Translations under genes and position numbers: made by a program
The notes under the pieces: generated by a model
What the model was told of the DNA's origin: nothing
Seen by the model: the letters and a program-made list of their open reading frames with translations, nothing else
Databases searched by the model: none
In this document: positions 1 through 8,962 of the stretch, piece by piece
How positions within the stretch are numbered: the first letter of the stretch is position 1
Layout of the letters: each line of letters opens with the position of its first letter
Origin: Arthrobacter sp. Y81
GTDB taxonomy: Bacteria > Actinomycetota > Actinomycetes > Actinomycetales > Micrococcaceae
NCBI RefSeq assembly: GCF_002929335.1
Contig: NZ_PJIL01000008.1
Span: 1 to 64,000 of the forward strand
Direction of reading: 5' to 3'
DNA length: 64,000 nucleotides

Positions 1-37
1 CAAGCCCCACTCCACTCGGAGGTCTTCTTTTTGTCAC

Positions 38-868
38 CTAACCACGCCGCACGTTCCTAACGTCCGTGGACAATACACCTAGTTCCCTTTCCACCGCATC
101 CCAGCCGCCTTCGGCGCTGACCAGCTGCAGTTCGTGGACCCGGGCCACGCCGGTGTACACAAAGTTGGCTGACTGGCCCGCGGTCCAGTGCTCCAGGGCA
201 TCGGTCCAGGCGCGCATTCGGGCAAGGTCCCCGAGCTGATGGCAGAGGTGGATGACCGTGCAGTAGATGTCCCCTGACCACACGGGTGCAACGTCGCCGG
301 CCAGGACCGGCAGCATGGCCTCGTCCAGGTCGCTGAACCCGTCCTCGGTCCGCCCGGCACGGACGCCGGCCAGGCCTGCCAGCACGCGGGCAAAGCAGCC
401 CAGGGTGGGGTCCGCGAGGCGCCGGGCCAGGGAGTCGAGTTGGTCAGCGGCCGCCTGCGCCGGTCCGGGATCTTCCTCCAGATCCAGGGACATGGCACTT
501 TCGAGATAGAGCAGGTAGCCGTGCTCGGGCCGTTCCGGCAGGTCCTGCAGCAGCCGCCGTGCCCGGTTGAGCCAGCCCGAGGCAACCATAAGATCCCCGC
601 GCATGCCCCACTGCAGTGACAGGACGATTGCCTTCATTGCTGCGGCGGGCCGGTCTCCGCCCGCGGTGAGGCCCCGGTACAGCTCCTCGGCAACCGACAG
701 CGATTCGGGAATGTTGCCCAACCACCATGTGGCTTCGGCCAGGGCATCCAGGTCCTGAAGCTCCAGGTCAGTGGTGGTTCTGGCGGTCAACAGTCCAAGC
801 CTTGCCGCGGGCCAGTCCCTGCGGGCGAACGCCGCGCGGGCGCTGGTGATCAAGTCCTGCTCTGCCAT
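38..868 (-). CDS. TPR-like helical-repeat protein, probably truncated
   Basis: The 276-residue protein is almost entirely helical, with Ala/Leu-rich helix pairs such as ATWWLGN, AEELYRG and ARVLAGLAGVRAG that read as degenerate tetratricopeptide-type repeats. It has no signal peptide or membrane segment. The pattern resembles the N-terminal sensor part of large actinobacterial LuxR-type regulators, but no helix-turn-helix is present. The last roughly 14 codons (about positions 41-82) use CTA, GTA, TTG, AGG and CGT, which neighbouring genes rarely use, so the natural end may have been lost by truncation or frameshift. The ATG at 868 is clear. Function is unknown, and the LuxR relationship is inference from composition only. 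Confidence 0.55.
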   Translation of the reverse strand: MAEQDLITSARAAFARRDWPAARLGLLTARTTTDLELQDLDALAEATWWLGNIPESLSVAEELYRGLTAGGDRPAAAMKAIVLSLQWGMRGDLMVASGWLNRARRLLQDLPERPEHGYLLYLESAMSLDLEEDPGPAQAAADQLDSLARRLADPTLGCFARVLAGLAGVRAGRTEDGFSDLDEAMLPVLAGDVAPVWSGDIYCTVIHLCHQLGDLARMRAWTDALEHWTAGQSANFVYTGVARVHELQLVSAEGGWDAVERELGVLSTDVRNVRRG

Positions 869-1040
869 ACGTCGTCTCCAAGAGGTGGTTCCAGCGTACT
901 GCCGGGTGCGACTTCCCGGAAGGCGGGTGGAGCGCGCGGGCAGCCATGACTTTCGGCCCTACGGGGACTCCCGGAAGAGGCGGAAGCTAGGACGTACATC
1001 TCTTCAACGGGAACGCTGCCCGACGGGAACAGGGGGCACC

Positions 1041-2423
1041 ATGAAACACGGACACCCGCAACTCCGGTTCCTCGGAGCCACAGACAGCGTGACCGGATCC
1101 AGGTACCTGATTGAGGCCGGCGGGAAACGCATCCTCGTGGACTGCGGGCTGTTCCAGGGCTACAAGGTGCTCCGCGACCGCAACCGGATCCCCTTCCAGG
1201 TCCAGCCACGCTCTATCGACGCCGTCCTGCTGACCCATGCGCACCTTGACCACACCGGCTACGTTCCCGCCCTGGTCCGGGACGGCTTCAGCGGGCCGGT
1301 ATATGCCACGGAAGGCACCACCGAACTGTGCACCCTGCTCCTGCCGGACAGCGGGCACCTGCAGGAAGAGGAAGCCAAGTACGCCTACGAGCACGGATCG
1401 GCCAGGCACAGCCCGCCGGTTCCGCTCTATACGGCTGCGGACGCGGTCCGGTCGCTCGACAGTTTCCGGGAACAGGGCTTCGACACTCCGCTGGAGCTGG
1501 GAGGGGGCATCTCGGCGACGTTCCTGCCGGCCGGCCACATTCTAGGGGCCGCCCAGATCAGGCTCGGCGTGGGCCAACATTCCGTCCATTTCACCGGCGA
1601 CCTGGGGCGCAACGATGATCCGTTGATGTTTCCGCCCCGCGGACTTGGCGCCACTGAGATTCTCGTTACCGAATCCACGTACGGAAACCGCAAACACTCG
1701 AGCCTGGATCCTGAACTGCAGTTGGGGGAGATCATCACCCGTGTGGCGAAGAAGAACGGCGTGATCATGATTGCCGCGTTCGCCGTCGGACGGGCGGAGA
1801 CACTGATGCTGCATCTGTCCCGCCTCCGCCGCAAGAACGCGATTCCGGACATCCCCGTGTACCTGAACAGCCCCATGGCCATTGACGCGTCCGGGATGTA
1901 CCAGCGCCACCCCAATGAACACCGGCTGAAGCAGCGGGAGTACGAGGACATGTACAAAGTGGCCAAGATGACCCGAACGGTGGACGATTCGAAGCTGCTC
2001 AACCTCCGCGGCGGGCCAATGGTGATAATTTCCGCCAGTGGAATGCTCACCGGAGGCAGGATCCTGCACCACATCGCCGAATACGGACCCGACCCGAAGA
2101 ACGCCATCATCCTCAGCGGCTACCAGGCCGGCGGAACCCGCGGTGCCGCGCTCGCAGCCGGCGTGCGGCAACTCCGCATCTATGGAGAGGACGTTCGCAT
2201 CCGCGCCGAAGTGATCCAGATGGAAAGCCTGTCCGCGCATGCGGACTCCGACGGGCTGATCGAGTGGATGAGGGCCGCCGAGCGGGAACCGCGGATGACT
2301 TACATCACCCATGGCGAGCCGGAGGCGTCCGATGCGCTCCGGATCCGCATCAAGCGCGAACTCGGCTGGCGGGTGCGCGTTCCGGAATACCTTGAAGGCA
2401 TCTCGCTCGAGGACCCGACATGA
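1041..2423 (+). CDS. MBL-fold beta-CASP metallo-hydrolase (putative RNase)
   Basis: This 460-residue protein belongs to the metallo-beta-lactamase/beta-CASP family related to CPSF73 and bacterial RNA-processing nucleases. The zinc-binding motif THAHLDH lies near residue 60, a further ligand histidine is in GHILGAAQIR, the aspartate is in HFTGDLGRND, and the late motifs are SAHADSDGL and THGEPEA. The frame is open upstream, but homology begins at the ATG at 1041, which follows a G-rich stretch suitable as a ribosome binding site. Its stop overlaps the next gene by four bases (ATGA), so the two are translationally coupled. It probably cleaves RNA; the substrate cannot be read from sequence. Confidence 0.85.
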   Translation: MKHGHPQLRFLGATDSVTGSRYLIEAGGKRILVDCGLFQGYKVLRDRNRIPFQVQPRSIDAVLLTHAHLDHTGYVPALVRDGFSGPVYATEGTTELCTLLLPDSGHLQEEEAKYAYEHGSARHSPPVPLYTAADAVRSLDSFREQGFDTPLELGGGISATFLPAGHILGAAQIRLGVGQHSVHFTGDLGRNDDPLMFPPRGLGATEILVTESTYGNRKHSSLDPELQLGEIITRVAKKNGVIMIAAFAVGRAETLMLHLSRLRRKNAIPDIPVYLNSPMAIDASGMYQRHPNEHRLKQREYEDMYKVAKMTRTVDDSKLLNLRGGPMVIISASGMLTGGRILHHIAEYGPDPKNAIILSGYQAGGTRGAALAAGVRQLRIYGEDVRIRAEVIQMESLSAHADSDGLIEWMRAAEREPRMTYITHGEPEASDALRIRIKRELGWRVRVPEYLEGISLEDPT

Positions 2424-3751
2424 CCAACGGAAACCGTGCAGTCCTGAGCATGCTCGACGAGATCCGTACCCTGGCCCGGCCCCTCAATGGAATCCGGGAC
2501 CTTGACCGGCTGGTCCACACGTCCGGCGCCGGACGCTTTGTGGCCATCGGCGAAGCATCCCACGGCACGCACGAGTACTACACCATGCGTGCCCGCCTGA
2601 GCATGCGGTTGATCGAAGAGCAGGGTTACGGCTGGATCGGAGTCGAAGGCGACTGGCCCGACTGCTGGCGGATCAACCGCTGGGTCCGGGGCCAAGGCGG
2701 GCAGGATATGGGCGTGCACACCATGCTCGCGGGGTTCGGGCGTTGGCCCACCTGGATGTGGGCAAACGAGGAAGTGGCAGGCTTCCTTGACTGGCTGCGC
2801 GGCTGGAACCTGGAACGTCCCACGGAGGAGCGGGTGGGCTTCTACGGCCTGGATGTCTACTCGCTGTGGGATTCCCTTCGGGAAATCATCGGCTGGCTCG
2901 GGGAAAACGAGCCCGACGCCGTTCCCGCTGCAATGCGGGCATGGCAGTGTTTCCTTCCCCATCACGAGGACCCGCACGAATACGCCTGGAGCACCCGGCT
3001 GGTCCCCGAATCGTGCGAGGCTGATGTGGTTGCACTGCTCACTGAGGTGCGGAACCGGGCACTTGCACTGCGGAACCACGAACCGCGCGCCGAAAGCGAG
3101 GAGGCGTTCGACGCGGTGCAGAATGCCGTGGTTGCCGCCAATGCCGAGCATTACTACCGCATCATGGTCCAGGGGAGCCGCGAGTCCTGGAACGTCCGGG
3201 ACCGTCACATGGCGGACACGGTGGACCGGCTGAGTGCGCATCTGGGCCCTGCGTCCAAAGGGATTATCTGGGAGCACAACACGCATGTGGGCGATGCCCG
3301 GGCCACGGACATGTCGCGGGACGGGCTGGTGAACGTGGGCCAGTTGCTCCGCGAGCGCCACGGTTCCGAAGGCGTGACCCTGGTGGGTTTCGGATCGCAC
3401 CGGGGAACAGTGATGGCTGCGGACGCCTGGGGTTCCCCCGAACGGGTGCTCACTGTGCCGGAAGCCCGGACCGGCAGTCATGAGGACCTGCTGCACAGGG
3501 CCCTTGGCGCGCCGGCGTTGTTGGAATTCGGCAGGGACAGGTCCGGGCCGTGGCTGTCAGCCTGGCTGGGTCACCGGGCCATCGGGGTTGTCTACCGCCC
3601 GGCCAGGGAATTCGGTAACTATGTTCCCACCCGGATGGGTGGGCGTTACGACGCCCTCATCTGGATGGAACAGACCTCAGCGCTTCGTCCGCTCCATCAC
3701 GAGGCTCCGCCAAGTGAGCCGGAGTTCGAAACGGAACCCACGGGCTTCTGA
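2420..3751 (+). CDS. Erythromycin esterase family protein
   Basis: This 443-residue cytoplasmic protein matches the erythromycin-esterase family throughout. Visible family features include IGEASHGTHEYY near the start, GVEGDWPDCWRINRW, the VGFYGLDVYSLW block and WEHNTHVGDARATDM. Members near stress genes are generally not demonstrated macrolide-resistance enzymes, and the ancestral substrate of the fold is unclear. The start codon lies in the four-base overlap with the metallo-hydrolase stop, and a universal stress protein follows 203 bases later. That context favours a stress-related hydrolase over antibiotic resistance. The family call is firm; the reaction is not. Confidence 0.85.
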   Translation: MTNGNRAVLSMLDEIRTLARPLNGIRDLDRLVHTSGAGRFVAIGEASHGTHEYYTMRARLSMRLIEEQGYGWIGVEGDWPDCWRINRWVRGQGGQDMGVHTMLAGFGRWPTWMWANEEVAGFLDWLRGWNLERPTEERVGFYGLDVYSLWDSLREIIGWLGENEPDAVPAAMRAWQCFLPHHEDPHEYAWSTRLVPESCEADVVALLTEVRNRALALRNHEPRAESEEAFDAVQNAVVAANAEHYYRIMVQGSRESWNVRDRHMADTVDRLSAHLGPASKGIIWEHNTHVGDARATDMSRDGLVNVGQLLRERHGSEGVTLVGFGSHRGTVMAADAWGSPERVLTVPEARTGSHEDLLHRALGAPALLEFGRDRSGPWLSAWLGHRAIGVVYRPAREFGNYVPTRMGGRYDALIWMEQTSALRPLHHEAPPSEPEFETEPTGF

Positions 3752-3954
3752 GCTGCCTTCCAGTTCATGCGGAGCCCGTGCAGTCGCTCCGGTGCACGTG
3801 CACCTGGGCAAGTCCCGGCACGGTGCCCTCCGCGACCGTGCCGGCTGAGGGGCTTAAGGCCCTAACCCGGGCGTCGGCCCCGGGGCACACTGAAGGTGTC
3901 AGCGGCCTTCGGCGTGCTGATCCGAAAAAGCGATGGAGAAGAGCAGGATTCAGC

Positions 3955-4824
3955 ATGAGCAAACCAATCGTCGTCGGCATCAATGGCTCCACGGGAAGTG
4001 AGGCCGCAATGTCGTGGGCCCTGCACCGGGCGGCCAGGCTCAAGCTCCCGGTGATCGCCATCCACGCCGTGGATGACCGGTGGATGTCCCCGGACTTTCA
4101 GTATCACGAACTGATCCGGGAATCAGGCATGGAGCTGCTGAGGCAGGTGCAGGAGGATGCCGCGAAGAAGGAACCCGACGTAGTGGTGGACGTGCAGTTG
4201 CGGCACGGCAGCGCCGGCTCAGCCCTGAAGGAAATGTCCAAGGACGCTTCCATGGTGGTCATCGGATCACACCACCGCCATTGGGCCGACGGAGGACCTA
4301 TGACGGACCGGGCGCTTCAGGTCGTTACTGCGTCGGACAGCCCGGTGGCGGTTATTCCGCAGGATCAGGGGCCGGAGGGCCGCGGCGTGGTGGTCGGCGT
4401 GGACGGCTCGGAGGAGTCCCTGCAGGCCGTAGCCTTCGCCGCGGCGGAAGCAGACCGCGAGGGGGATGAACTAACAGCCGTGCTGGCTTTCCGGCGCCCC
4501 GCCCGCTGGGTGCAGAGCGGGATGCCGGCCAGCGGGCTGGCGGAAGTCATTGAGGAAGAGGACAAGATTGTGCTCGCGGAATCGGTGGCCGGGCTGCGGG
4601 ACAAGTACCCCGACCTGGTGGTGAACCAGTTGCTGGACAAGGACACAGATCCGGCCAAGGCCCTCGTGGAGGCCGCTGAAAATGCGCGCCTCCTGGTTAT
4701 CGGCAGCCGCGGACGCGGGGGATTCAGCCGCCTTGTCCTTGGCTCCACGGCGCATGCGGTTCTGCTGCGTGTTCCGTGCCCCACGGTGGTCACCAGGGTC
4801 CACAAGGTCAAGCACGAGGATTAG
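3955..4824 (+). CDS. Universal stress protein, tandem UspA domains
   Basis: This 289-residue protein contains two consecutive UspA domains. The first begins PIVVGINGSTGSEAA and ends around the VIGSHHRH block; the second begins GVVVGVDGSEESLQA near residue 143. The second domain carries the ATP-binding signature GSRGRGGFSRLVLGS near residue 262. The first has only a degenerate version, so probably only one site binds nucleotide. The ATG at 3955 was chosen because homology starts there; the frame stays open upstream to 3778 without family similarity. Its position after the beta-CASP hydrolase and esterase-family gene suggests a stress or dormancy set. Confidence 0.9.
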   Translation: MSKPIVVGINGSTGSEAAMSWALHRAARLKLPVIAIHAVDDRWMSPDFQYHELIRESGMELLRQVQEDAAKKEPDVVVDVQLRHGSAGSALKEMSKDASMVVIGSHHRHWADGGPMTDRALQVVTASDSPVAVIPQDQGPEGRGVVVGVDGSEESLQAVAFAAAEADREGDELTAVLAFRRPARWVQSGMPASGLAEVIEEEDKIVLAESVAGLRDKYPDLVVNQLLDKDTDPAKALVEAAENARLLVIGSRGRGGFSRLVLGSTAHAVLLRVPCPTVVTRVHKVKHED

Positions 4825-4934
4825 CAGGCCCAGCCATACCCGCCGGGACGCTGCGGACATCCCAGCGCCCCGGGCCGGGGAAGCGGCTCCCCGATCCTAT
4901 TGAGGCGGGCTGCAGGCGATGCGAGGATGGAAGC

Positions 4935-5618
4935 GTGCAGCCCCTCCTGGATTTCTTCGCCCACTATTGGTGGTTGGTGTTCCCGCTCAGCGGCATGGCC
5001 GGGGGCTGGTTGCGTGCATTGTCGAAGGCGAGCGAGCGCCGGCACCAGCGCAAAGTGGAGCTGTACAAGCTCAAGCACCAGGCCGTTCAGGCGGAACAGG
5101 CCACCACCGCGGAGGTCCAGCTGCTGATGGACACCCATGCGGACATCAACAAGCGCTGGCTGGACTACGAACTGGACGTCGGGAAACTCATCGACTACCC
5201 GGTGATGACCGATGTCCGCGAACCGCTTACGGTAGCCTTCCTGCGCGCCAAGCGGGAGGCCGACGGCTTGCGGCCGGTGGCGCCGGGGGACATCACGAGC
5301 AAGGCCCGGATGGATGAGTACCGGGCCGCGGTGAACGGTTTCCAGATCGCTTTCGACGTCGCCGAACGGGAGGCCAGGCGCATCAAGGACCGGAACTTTT
5401 CAGGACCGGAACGCGAACGCCTCGCCAAGGCACGGAAGCTGCTGAGGATCGCCGAGGATGAGGCCGCGACCCCGGCGGAACGGCAGACCGCCTACAAGCG
5501 GGCCCGCCGTGAGCTGGAAGGCCTGATCGTCCTGCCGGGGCCGACCATCGCTGCACTGGAAGCAAAGGTCGCACGGGTGCTCGGCGCCGGCGAGGCAACC
5601 GACATCCAGCTGCGCTGA
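4935..5618 (+). CDS. Membrane-anchored coiled-coil protein of unknown function
   Basis: Translation from the GTG at 4935 gives 227 residues. A single hydrophobic segment near residues 9-25 (WWLVFPLSGMAGGWL) anchors the N-terminus. It is followed by a long charged helical region with SERRHQRKVELYKLKHQ and repeated EREARRIKD / RERLAKARKLLRIAEDEA stretches that look like coiled coil. The open frame extends upstream to 4776, but that part is arginine- and proline-rich and looks non-coding. I do not recognise the family. A membrane-tethered, mainly cytoplasmic rod is the most that can be inferred. Confidence 0.7.
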   Translation: MQPLLDFFAHYWWLVFPLSGMAGGWLRALSKASERRHQRKVELYKLKHQAVQAEQATTAEVQLLMDTHADINKRWLDYELDVGKLIDYPVMTDVREPLTVAFLRAKREADGLRPVAPGDITSKARMDEYRAAVNGFQIAFDVAEREARRIKDRNFSGPERERLAKARKLLRIAEDEAATPAERQTAYKRARRELEGLIVLPGPTIAALEAKVARVLGAGEATDIQLR

Positions 5619-5660
5619 CAGCACTGCACCCGTTCTGCACCGGGGAGGAGGGACGACGCC

Positions 5661-6155
5661 GTGATGAATGTCTCCCTGTACCTCGACGTGGACGGCGTGA
5701 TCTGCCCTTTCGGGGCAGCAGGTACCACGGACTGGGGGAGCAGGTGGCAGATTTCCGCCGCCGGCCTGCTGGAAGTGGCCTACGCCGGGGAGCTCGTCGA
5801 GTCCCTCAACACGCTCTCCAGGAGACCCGGTCTCCGGTGTGTTTGGCTTACCAGCTGGGAGGAGATGGCGCCTGAATATCTCTGCCCGGCGATCGGCCTC
5901 GCGGGGCAGGAATGGCCCGTCCTTGCCAGTGATGGACTGGGCGGCGGCGAAAGCTGGTGGAAACTCCAGGCCCTGCAGCGGGACATCGAGGCGTCAGCGC
6001 CGGACCGTGCGGTGTGGATTGATGACCAGCTCGACTATGAAGCGGAGGCCCGCGCCTGGGCATCCATCGTTGGTACCCGCCTGCTGTTGATTTCCCCGCA
6101 TCCCAGGCGGGGATTGTCCCGTGCCGAGCTGGACGCCGTGCGTGCTTTCCTTTGA
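5661..6155 (+). CDS. HAD-like hydrolase
   Basis: This 164-residue protein begins with the nucleophile motif LDVDGVICPF near residue 10. Near its end it has WIDDQLDYEAEARAW, matching the acidic metal-binding motif of haloacid-dehalogenase-type phosphatases. Between them are WLTSWEE and LGGGESWWKL blocks. The fold appears minimal, without a large cap domain. Translation may start at GTG 5661 or ATG 5664, both about a dozen bases after the GGAGGAG sequence at 5643-5649. The substrate is unknown. Confidence 0.75.
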   Translation: MMNVSLYLDVDGVICPFGAAGTTDWGSRWQISAAGLLEVAYAGELVESLNTLSRRPGLRCVWLTSWEEMAPEYLCPAIGLAGQEWPVLASDGLGGGESWWKLQALQRDIEASAPDRAVWIDDQLDYEAEARAWASIVGTRLLLISPHPRRGLSRAELDAVRAFL

Positions 6156-6236
6156 GCGCATGGTGTTTTGTCCTCACGGCGTTGACGCGTACGATCGTTA
6201 GGGTTTCAAGCCCCTTCCGAACAACACCGTATGAAT

Positions 6237-6255
6237 TTCCAGAAAACATCTGGAA
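6237..6255. promoter_or_regulatory. Perfect inverted repeat upstream of phosphate transporter
   Basis: Two seven-base arms, TTCCAGA and TCTGGAA, flank AAACA, about 72 bases before the GTG start of the phosphate transporter gene. The compact symmetry is typical of a dimeric regulator site. It does not match the direct-repeat PHO boxes known from Streptomyces. The binding protein is unknown. Confidence 0.4.
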
Positions 6256-6326
6256 CAATCCTGCGTGCGGCCGGGGCACGGGGAAAGTGGAACTGCTGAC
6301 CGTCGACTCTGCAGATTGGGCAACAG

Positions 6327-7535
6327 GTGGATATCACCTTCATGGTGGCGCTGGTAATAGCGCTGGCACTTTTTTTCGACTTCACCAACGGCTTTCATGA
6401 CACCGCCAACGCAATGGCCACGCCTATTGCCACCGGTGCCATTAAACCCAAGACGGCAGTTGCCCTGGCAGCGGTCCTGAACCTGGTCGGAGCGTTCCTT
6501 TCTACGGAAGTGGCAAAGACAGTATCCGGCGGCATCATCAAGGAAGGGGCCGACGGCATCCAGATCACCCCGGACATCATCTTTGCCGGGCTGATGGGCG
6601 CCATCCTCTGGAACATGATCACATGGCTGAAAGGGCTCCCTTCCAGTTCGTCGCACGCCCTTTTTGGCGGCCTGATCGGCGCAGCGATCGCCGGAATCGG
6701 CATCCAATCGGTGAACTTCGATTCCCTCATGCAAAAGGTCATCCTCCCTGCCATCTTCGCTCCGGTCATCGCCGGCGGCGCGGCCTACATCTGCACCCGC
6801 CTGGCGTACGCGCTGACCTCCAGGCACGATCCGGAGACCGGCAGCAAGCTCACCCAGAAGCGCGGCGGCTTCCGCACCGGCCAGATCTTCACGTCCAGCC
6901 TGGTGGCACTCGCGCACGGAACCAATGATGCGCAAAAGACCATGGGCATCATCACCCTGGTGCTGATCGCTGCCGGAACGCAGAAGCCGGGATCCGGCCC
7001 GCAGTTCTGGGTGATTGCAGCCTGCGCGTTCGCCATCGCGATCGGCACCTATGCCGGCGGCTGGCGGATCATCCGCACCATGGGCTCGGGCCTCACGGAC
7101 GTCAAACCGGCCCAGGGCTTCGCAGCGGAAAGCAGCACCGCCTCAGCCATTCTCGCTTCCTCACACCTGGGCTTCGCGCTGTCCACCACGCAGGTGGCCT
7201 CCGGATCCGTGATCGGGTCCGGTCTGGGCCGCAAGGGCACCTCGGTGCGCTGGGGCACTGCCGGCCGCATCGCCATCGGCTGGCTCTTTACGCTCCCCGC
7301 CGCCGGGATCGTCGGCGCCCTCACCGCCATGTTGGTCAAGACCGGCGTCGTGGGCGTTTTGATCGCTGCCGTAGCCGGCACCAGCGCAGTCCTGTTTATG
7401 TTCATCCAGTCCCGCAAATCCCACGTGGGCCACCACAATGCCGTGGAAGTCGAAGAGGCCGGACAAGCGGTCCGCTTCCGCAAGAAGAAGGCAATGGCCG
7501 CCAGCCGCGCCAACAAGTCGAAGGATGCCAAGTAA
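6327..7535 (+). CDS. pitA: Inorganic phosphate transporter, PiT family
   Basis: This 402-residue polytopic membrane protein is a PiT-family metal-phosphate:proton symporter. Both internal signature repeats are visible: FFDFTNGFHDTANAMAT near residues 12-30 and SSLVALAHGTNDAQKTMGI near residue 190. Many hydrophobic segments separate them, and the tail is basic. The start is GTG at 6327, giving MDITFMVALVIAL; no strong ribosome binding site is visible and ATG 6342 is an alternative. The next gene starts at the base after the stop codon, so the two form one transcription unit. Confidence 0.92.
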   Translation: MDITFMVALVIALALFFDFTNGFHDTANAMATPIATGAIKPKTAVALAAVLNLVGAFLSTEVAKTVSGGIIKEGADGIQITPDIIFAGLMGAILWNMITWLKGLPSSSSHALFGGLIGAAIAGIGIQSVNFDSLMQKVILPAIFAPVIAGGAAYICTRLAYALTSRHDPETGSKLTQKRGGFRTGQIFTSSLVALAHGTNDAQKTMGIITLVLIAAGTQKPGSGPQFWVIAACAFAIAIGTYAGGWRIIRTMGSGLTDVKPAQGFAAESSTASAILASSHLGFALSTTQVASGSVIGSGLGRKGTSVRWGTAGRIAIGWLFTLPAAGIVGALTAMLVKTGVVGVLIAAVAGTSAVLFMFIQSRKSHVGHHNAVEVEEAGQAVRFRKKKAMAASRANKSKDAK

Positions 7536-7757
7536 ATGCACTGGTTGGAACTCATTCAGGTTGCCGGCGCCACGCTTATTGCCGCAGTGACGGTGGTTGT
7601 ACTTTACTCCGTCGGAGTCCGCTTCACCGCCATCGCCGGTGATCCCGAGCAGGCCACGCCCCGGTGGATGAAATCGCTGGCCTACGCCTGCTTCGGCCTG
7701 TGCGGCATCGCGGTGCTGTTTGGCCTCTATCTGATCATTCCGTACTTCAGCAAATAA
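7536..7757 (+). CDS. Small membrane protein, probable PiT partner
   Basis: This 73-residue protein has two predicted membrane helices, about residues 7-30 (VAGATLIAAVTVVVLYSVGV) and 47-69, joined by a short polar loop GDPEQATPRW. Its ATG immediately follows the stop codon of the phosphate transporter, with no intervening bases, so it is almost certainly co-translated. Small two-helix proteins of this kind often follow pit genes in actinobacteria. A role in transporter assembly or stability is inference. The gene ends at a clear TAA. Confidence 0.8.
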   Translation: MHWLELIQVAGATLIAAVTVVVLYSVGVRFTAIAGDPEQATPRWMKSLAYACFGLCGIAVLFGLYLIIPYFSK

Positions 7758-7943
7758 CTGCCGCTTCCACTCAGGTCCGACGCCCGGGAGGCGCCGGTCC
7801 TTGAGGCGTTACGGCTGGAGTGCAAGGGGCTGCTCTGGCGGATATTGCCCATCGGGGGAATAGTTAACACTGTTTCAGCGTGTTTGGTCCGGCTCCGCCG
7901 CCGGCCGATGCCGGGAATCTTCCCGAAGGGTTCTATCCAGGCC

Positions 7944-7962
7944 GGTTCCCCTGCCGGGAACC
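7944..7962. promoter_or_regulatory. Inverted repeat before the lipoprotein gene
   Basis: Arms GGTTCCC and GGGAACC flank CTGCC, ending about 20 bases before the lipoprotein start codon. It could be a repressor site or an mRNA hairpin. No known operator matches. Confidence 0.3.
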
Positions 7963-7981
7963 GCAAGCAGGTGGGTCTGTC

Positions 7982-8962
7982 ATGCACAGTCAAACCGGGG
8001 CGACTGCCCGAGCAGCAAGAACCGCGGTGGCCGTCTGCCTGCTGCTCCTCACCAGTGGATGCTTCGCTCCGCCGTCCCCGTCACCTACGGAGAGTACGAC
8101 GACGGCGGCATCCCCGTCCGCCACGGAACCTTCGGGCAGTGCCTCCACCAACGGAGAACCAACAGCTTCGCCGTTGCCGGGACCGGGCGATGGCCCGCCG
8201 CCAGAGGCCGCACCCGTCATCCGCTGGATCCCCATCGGCCCCGCCGCCCCCACCGACCCGCCGGAGGGAACGCTTTACGAACTCCTCCGCCACAGGGACT
8301 GCGCAGGTTTGCGGGACTCCACCCTCAACACGGCCTTTCCTGCCGTGTGGACCGCTGCTGAGGCTACCTGCCTTGCGCTGGCCACAGACCTGCCTCAGGA
8401 CTGGCAGCGGGCACGGACTGCGCTGGCCGGTGTCCCCAGCCTGCCACCCGGAAGGTGCTGGGAAATCAAGGTCACGGAATCCCTGCAGCAGGCCGTGGAT
8501 CTCCGGACCGCACACCAGGGGATCCAACTCCTCGTGGATGCCGCAGGCGCAGGCGACGACTGCCCCCGCCGGCTGACAGGACTGACGGTCCTCGACGGGC
8601 CCGATGCCGGTGCGGCCGCTCCCACCGTCCCCGCGGGCGGGGGAACGCCGGTGCGGCTCGAGGGATTCTTCGTGAACGTGGACAACGTTTTAGTGAACGG
8701 CAATCCGGTTGAATTCGAAGGCCCGCAGTTCGGCCCCTTCGTGTTTTACGCCCCGCCCGCAAACGGCATCGAGTCCGCGCGTGTGACGGTGGCGGCGACA
8801 CCTCCGGTGAACGGTGAAGCCGTCCTGTTCTATGCTGACCCGACGTCGCCCGGTCCCACACCAACAGAGCCGACCACGACGGCGCCGCCGGAGCCGCCGG
8901 GAACCGGGCTTCCGACAGTCGGGCCCCCGGCAGCCGAAGCCCCGCTGCTGCCGCCGTCATGA
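7982..8962 (+). CDS. Secreted lipoprotein, Pro/Thr-rich
   Basis: Starting at ATG 7982, the protein has 326 residues and a lipoprotein signal peptide: an Arg-containing N-region, the hydrophobic stretch TAVAVCLLLL and the lipobox LTSGC near residue 30. A Ser/Thr/Pro linker follows, then a globular domain with two or more cysteines (HRDCAGL, ATCLAL, GRCWEI, DDCPRR) that may form disulfides outside the cell. The C-terminal 50 residues are again Pro/Thr/Glu-rich, as in wall-spanning proteins. It overlaps the next membrane-protein gene by four bases. The function is unknown. Confidence 0.75.
   Translation: MHSQTGATARAARTAVAVCLLLLTSGCFAPPSPSPTESTTTAASPSATEPSGSASTNGEPTASPLPGPGDGPPPEAAPVIRWIPIGPAAPTDPPEGTLYELLRHRDCAGLRDSTLNTAFPAVWTAAEATCLALATDLPQDWQRARTALAGVPSLPPGRCWEIKVTESLQQAVDLRTAHQGIQLLVDAAGAGDDCPRRLTGLTVLDGPDAGAAAPTVPAGGGTPVRLEGFFVNVDNVLVNGNPVEFEGPQFGPFVFYAPPANGIESARVTVAATPPVNGEAVLFYADPTSPGPTPTEPTTTAPPEPPGTGLPTVGPPAAEAPLLPPS

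Noticed and set aside
1..37. Start of another minus-strand gene (GTG directly after the first gene's stop)
   Set aside because: Only about twelve codons are visible, with no ribosome binding site or recognisable residues.
2420..3751. Macrolide resistance gene
   Set aside because: The protein belongs to the erythromycin-esterase family, but the stress-gene context and breadth of the family do not support calling it a resistance determinant.
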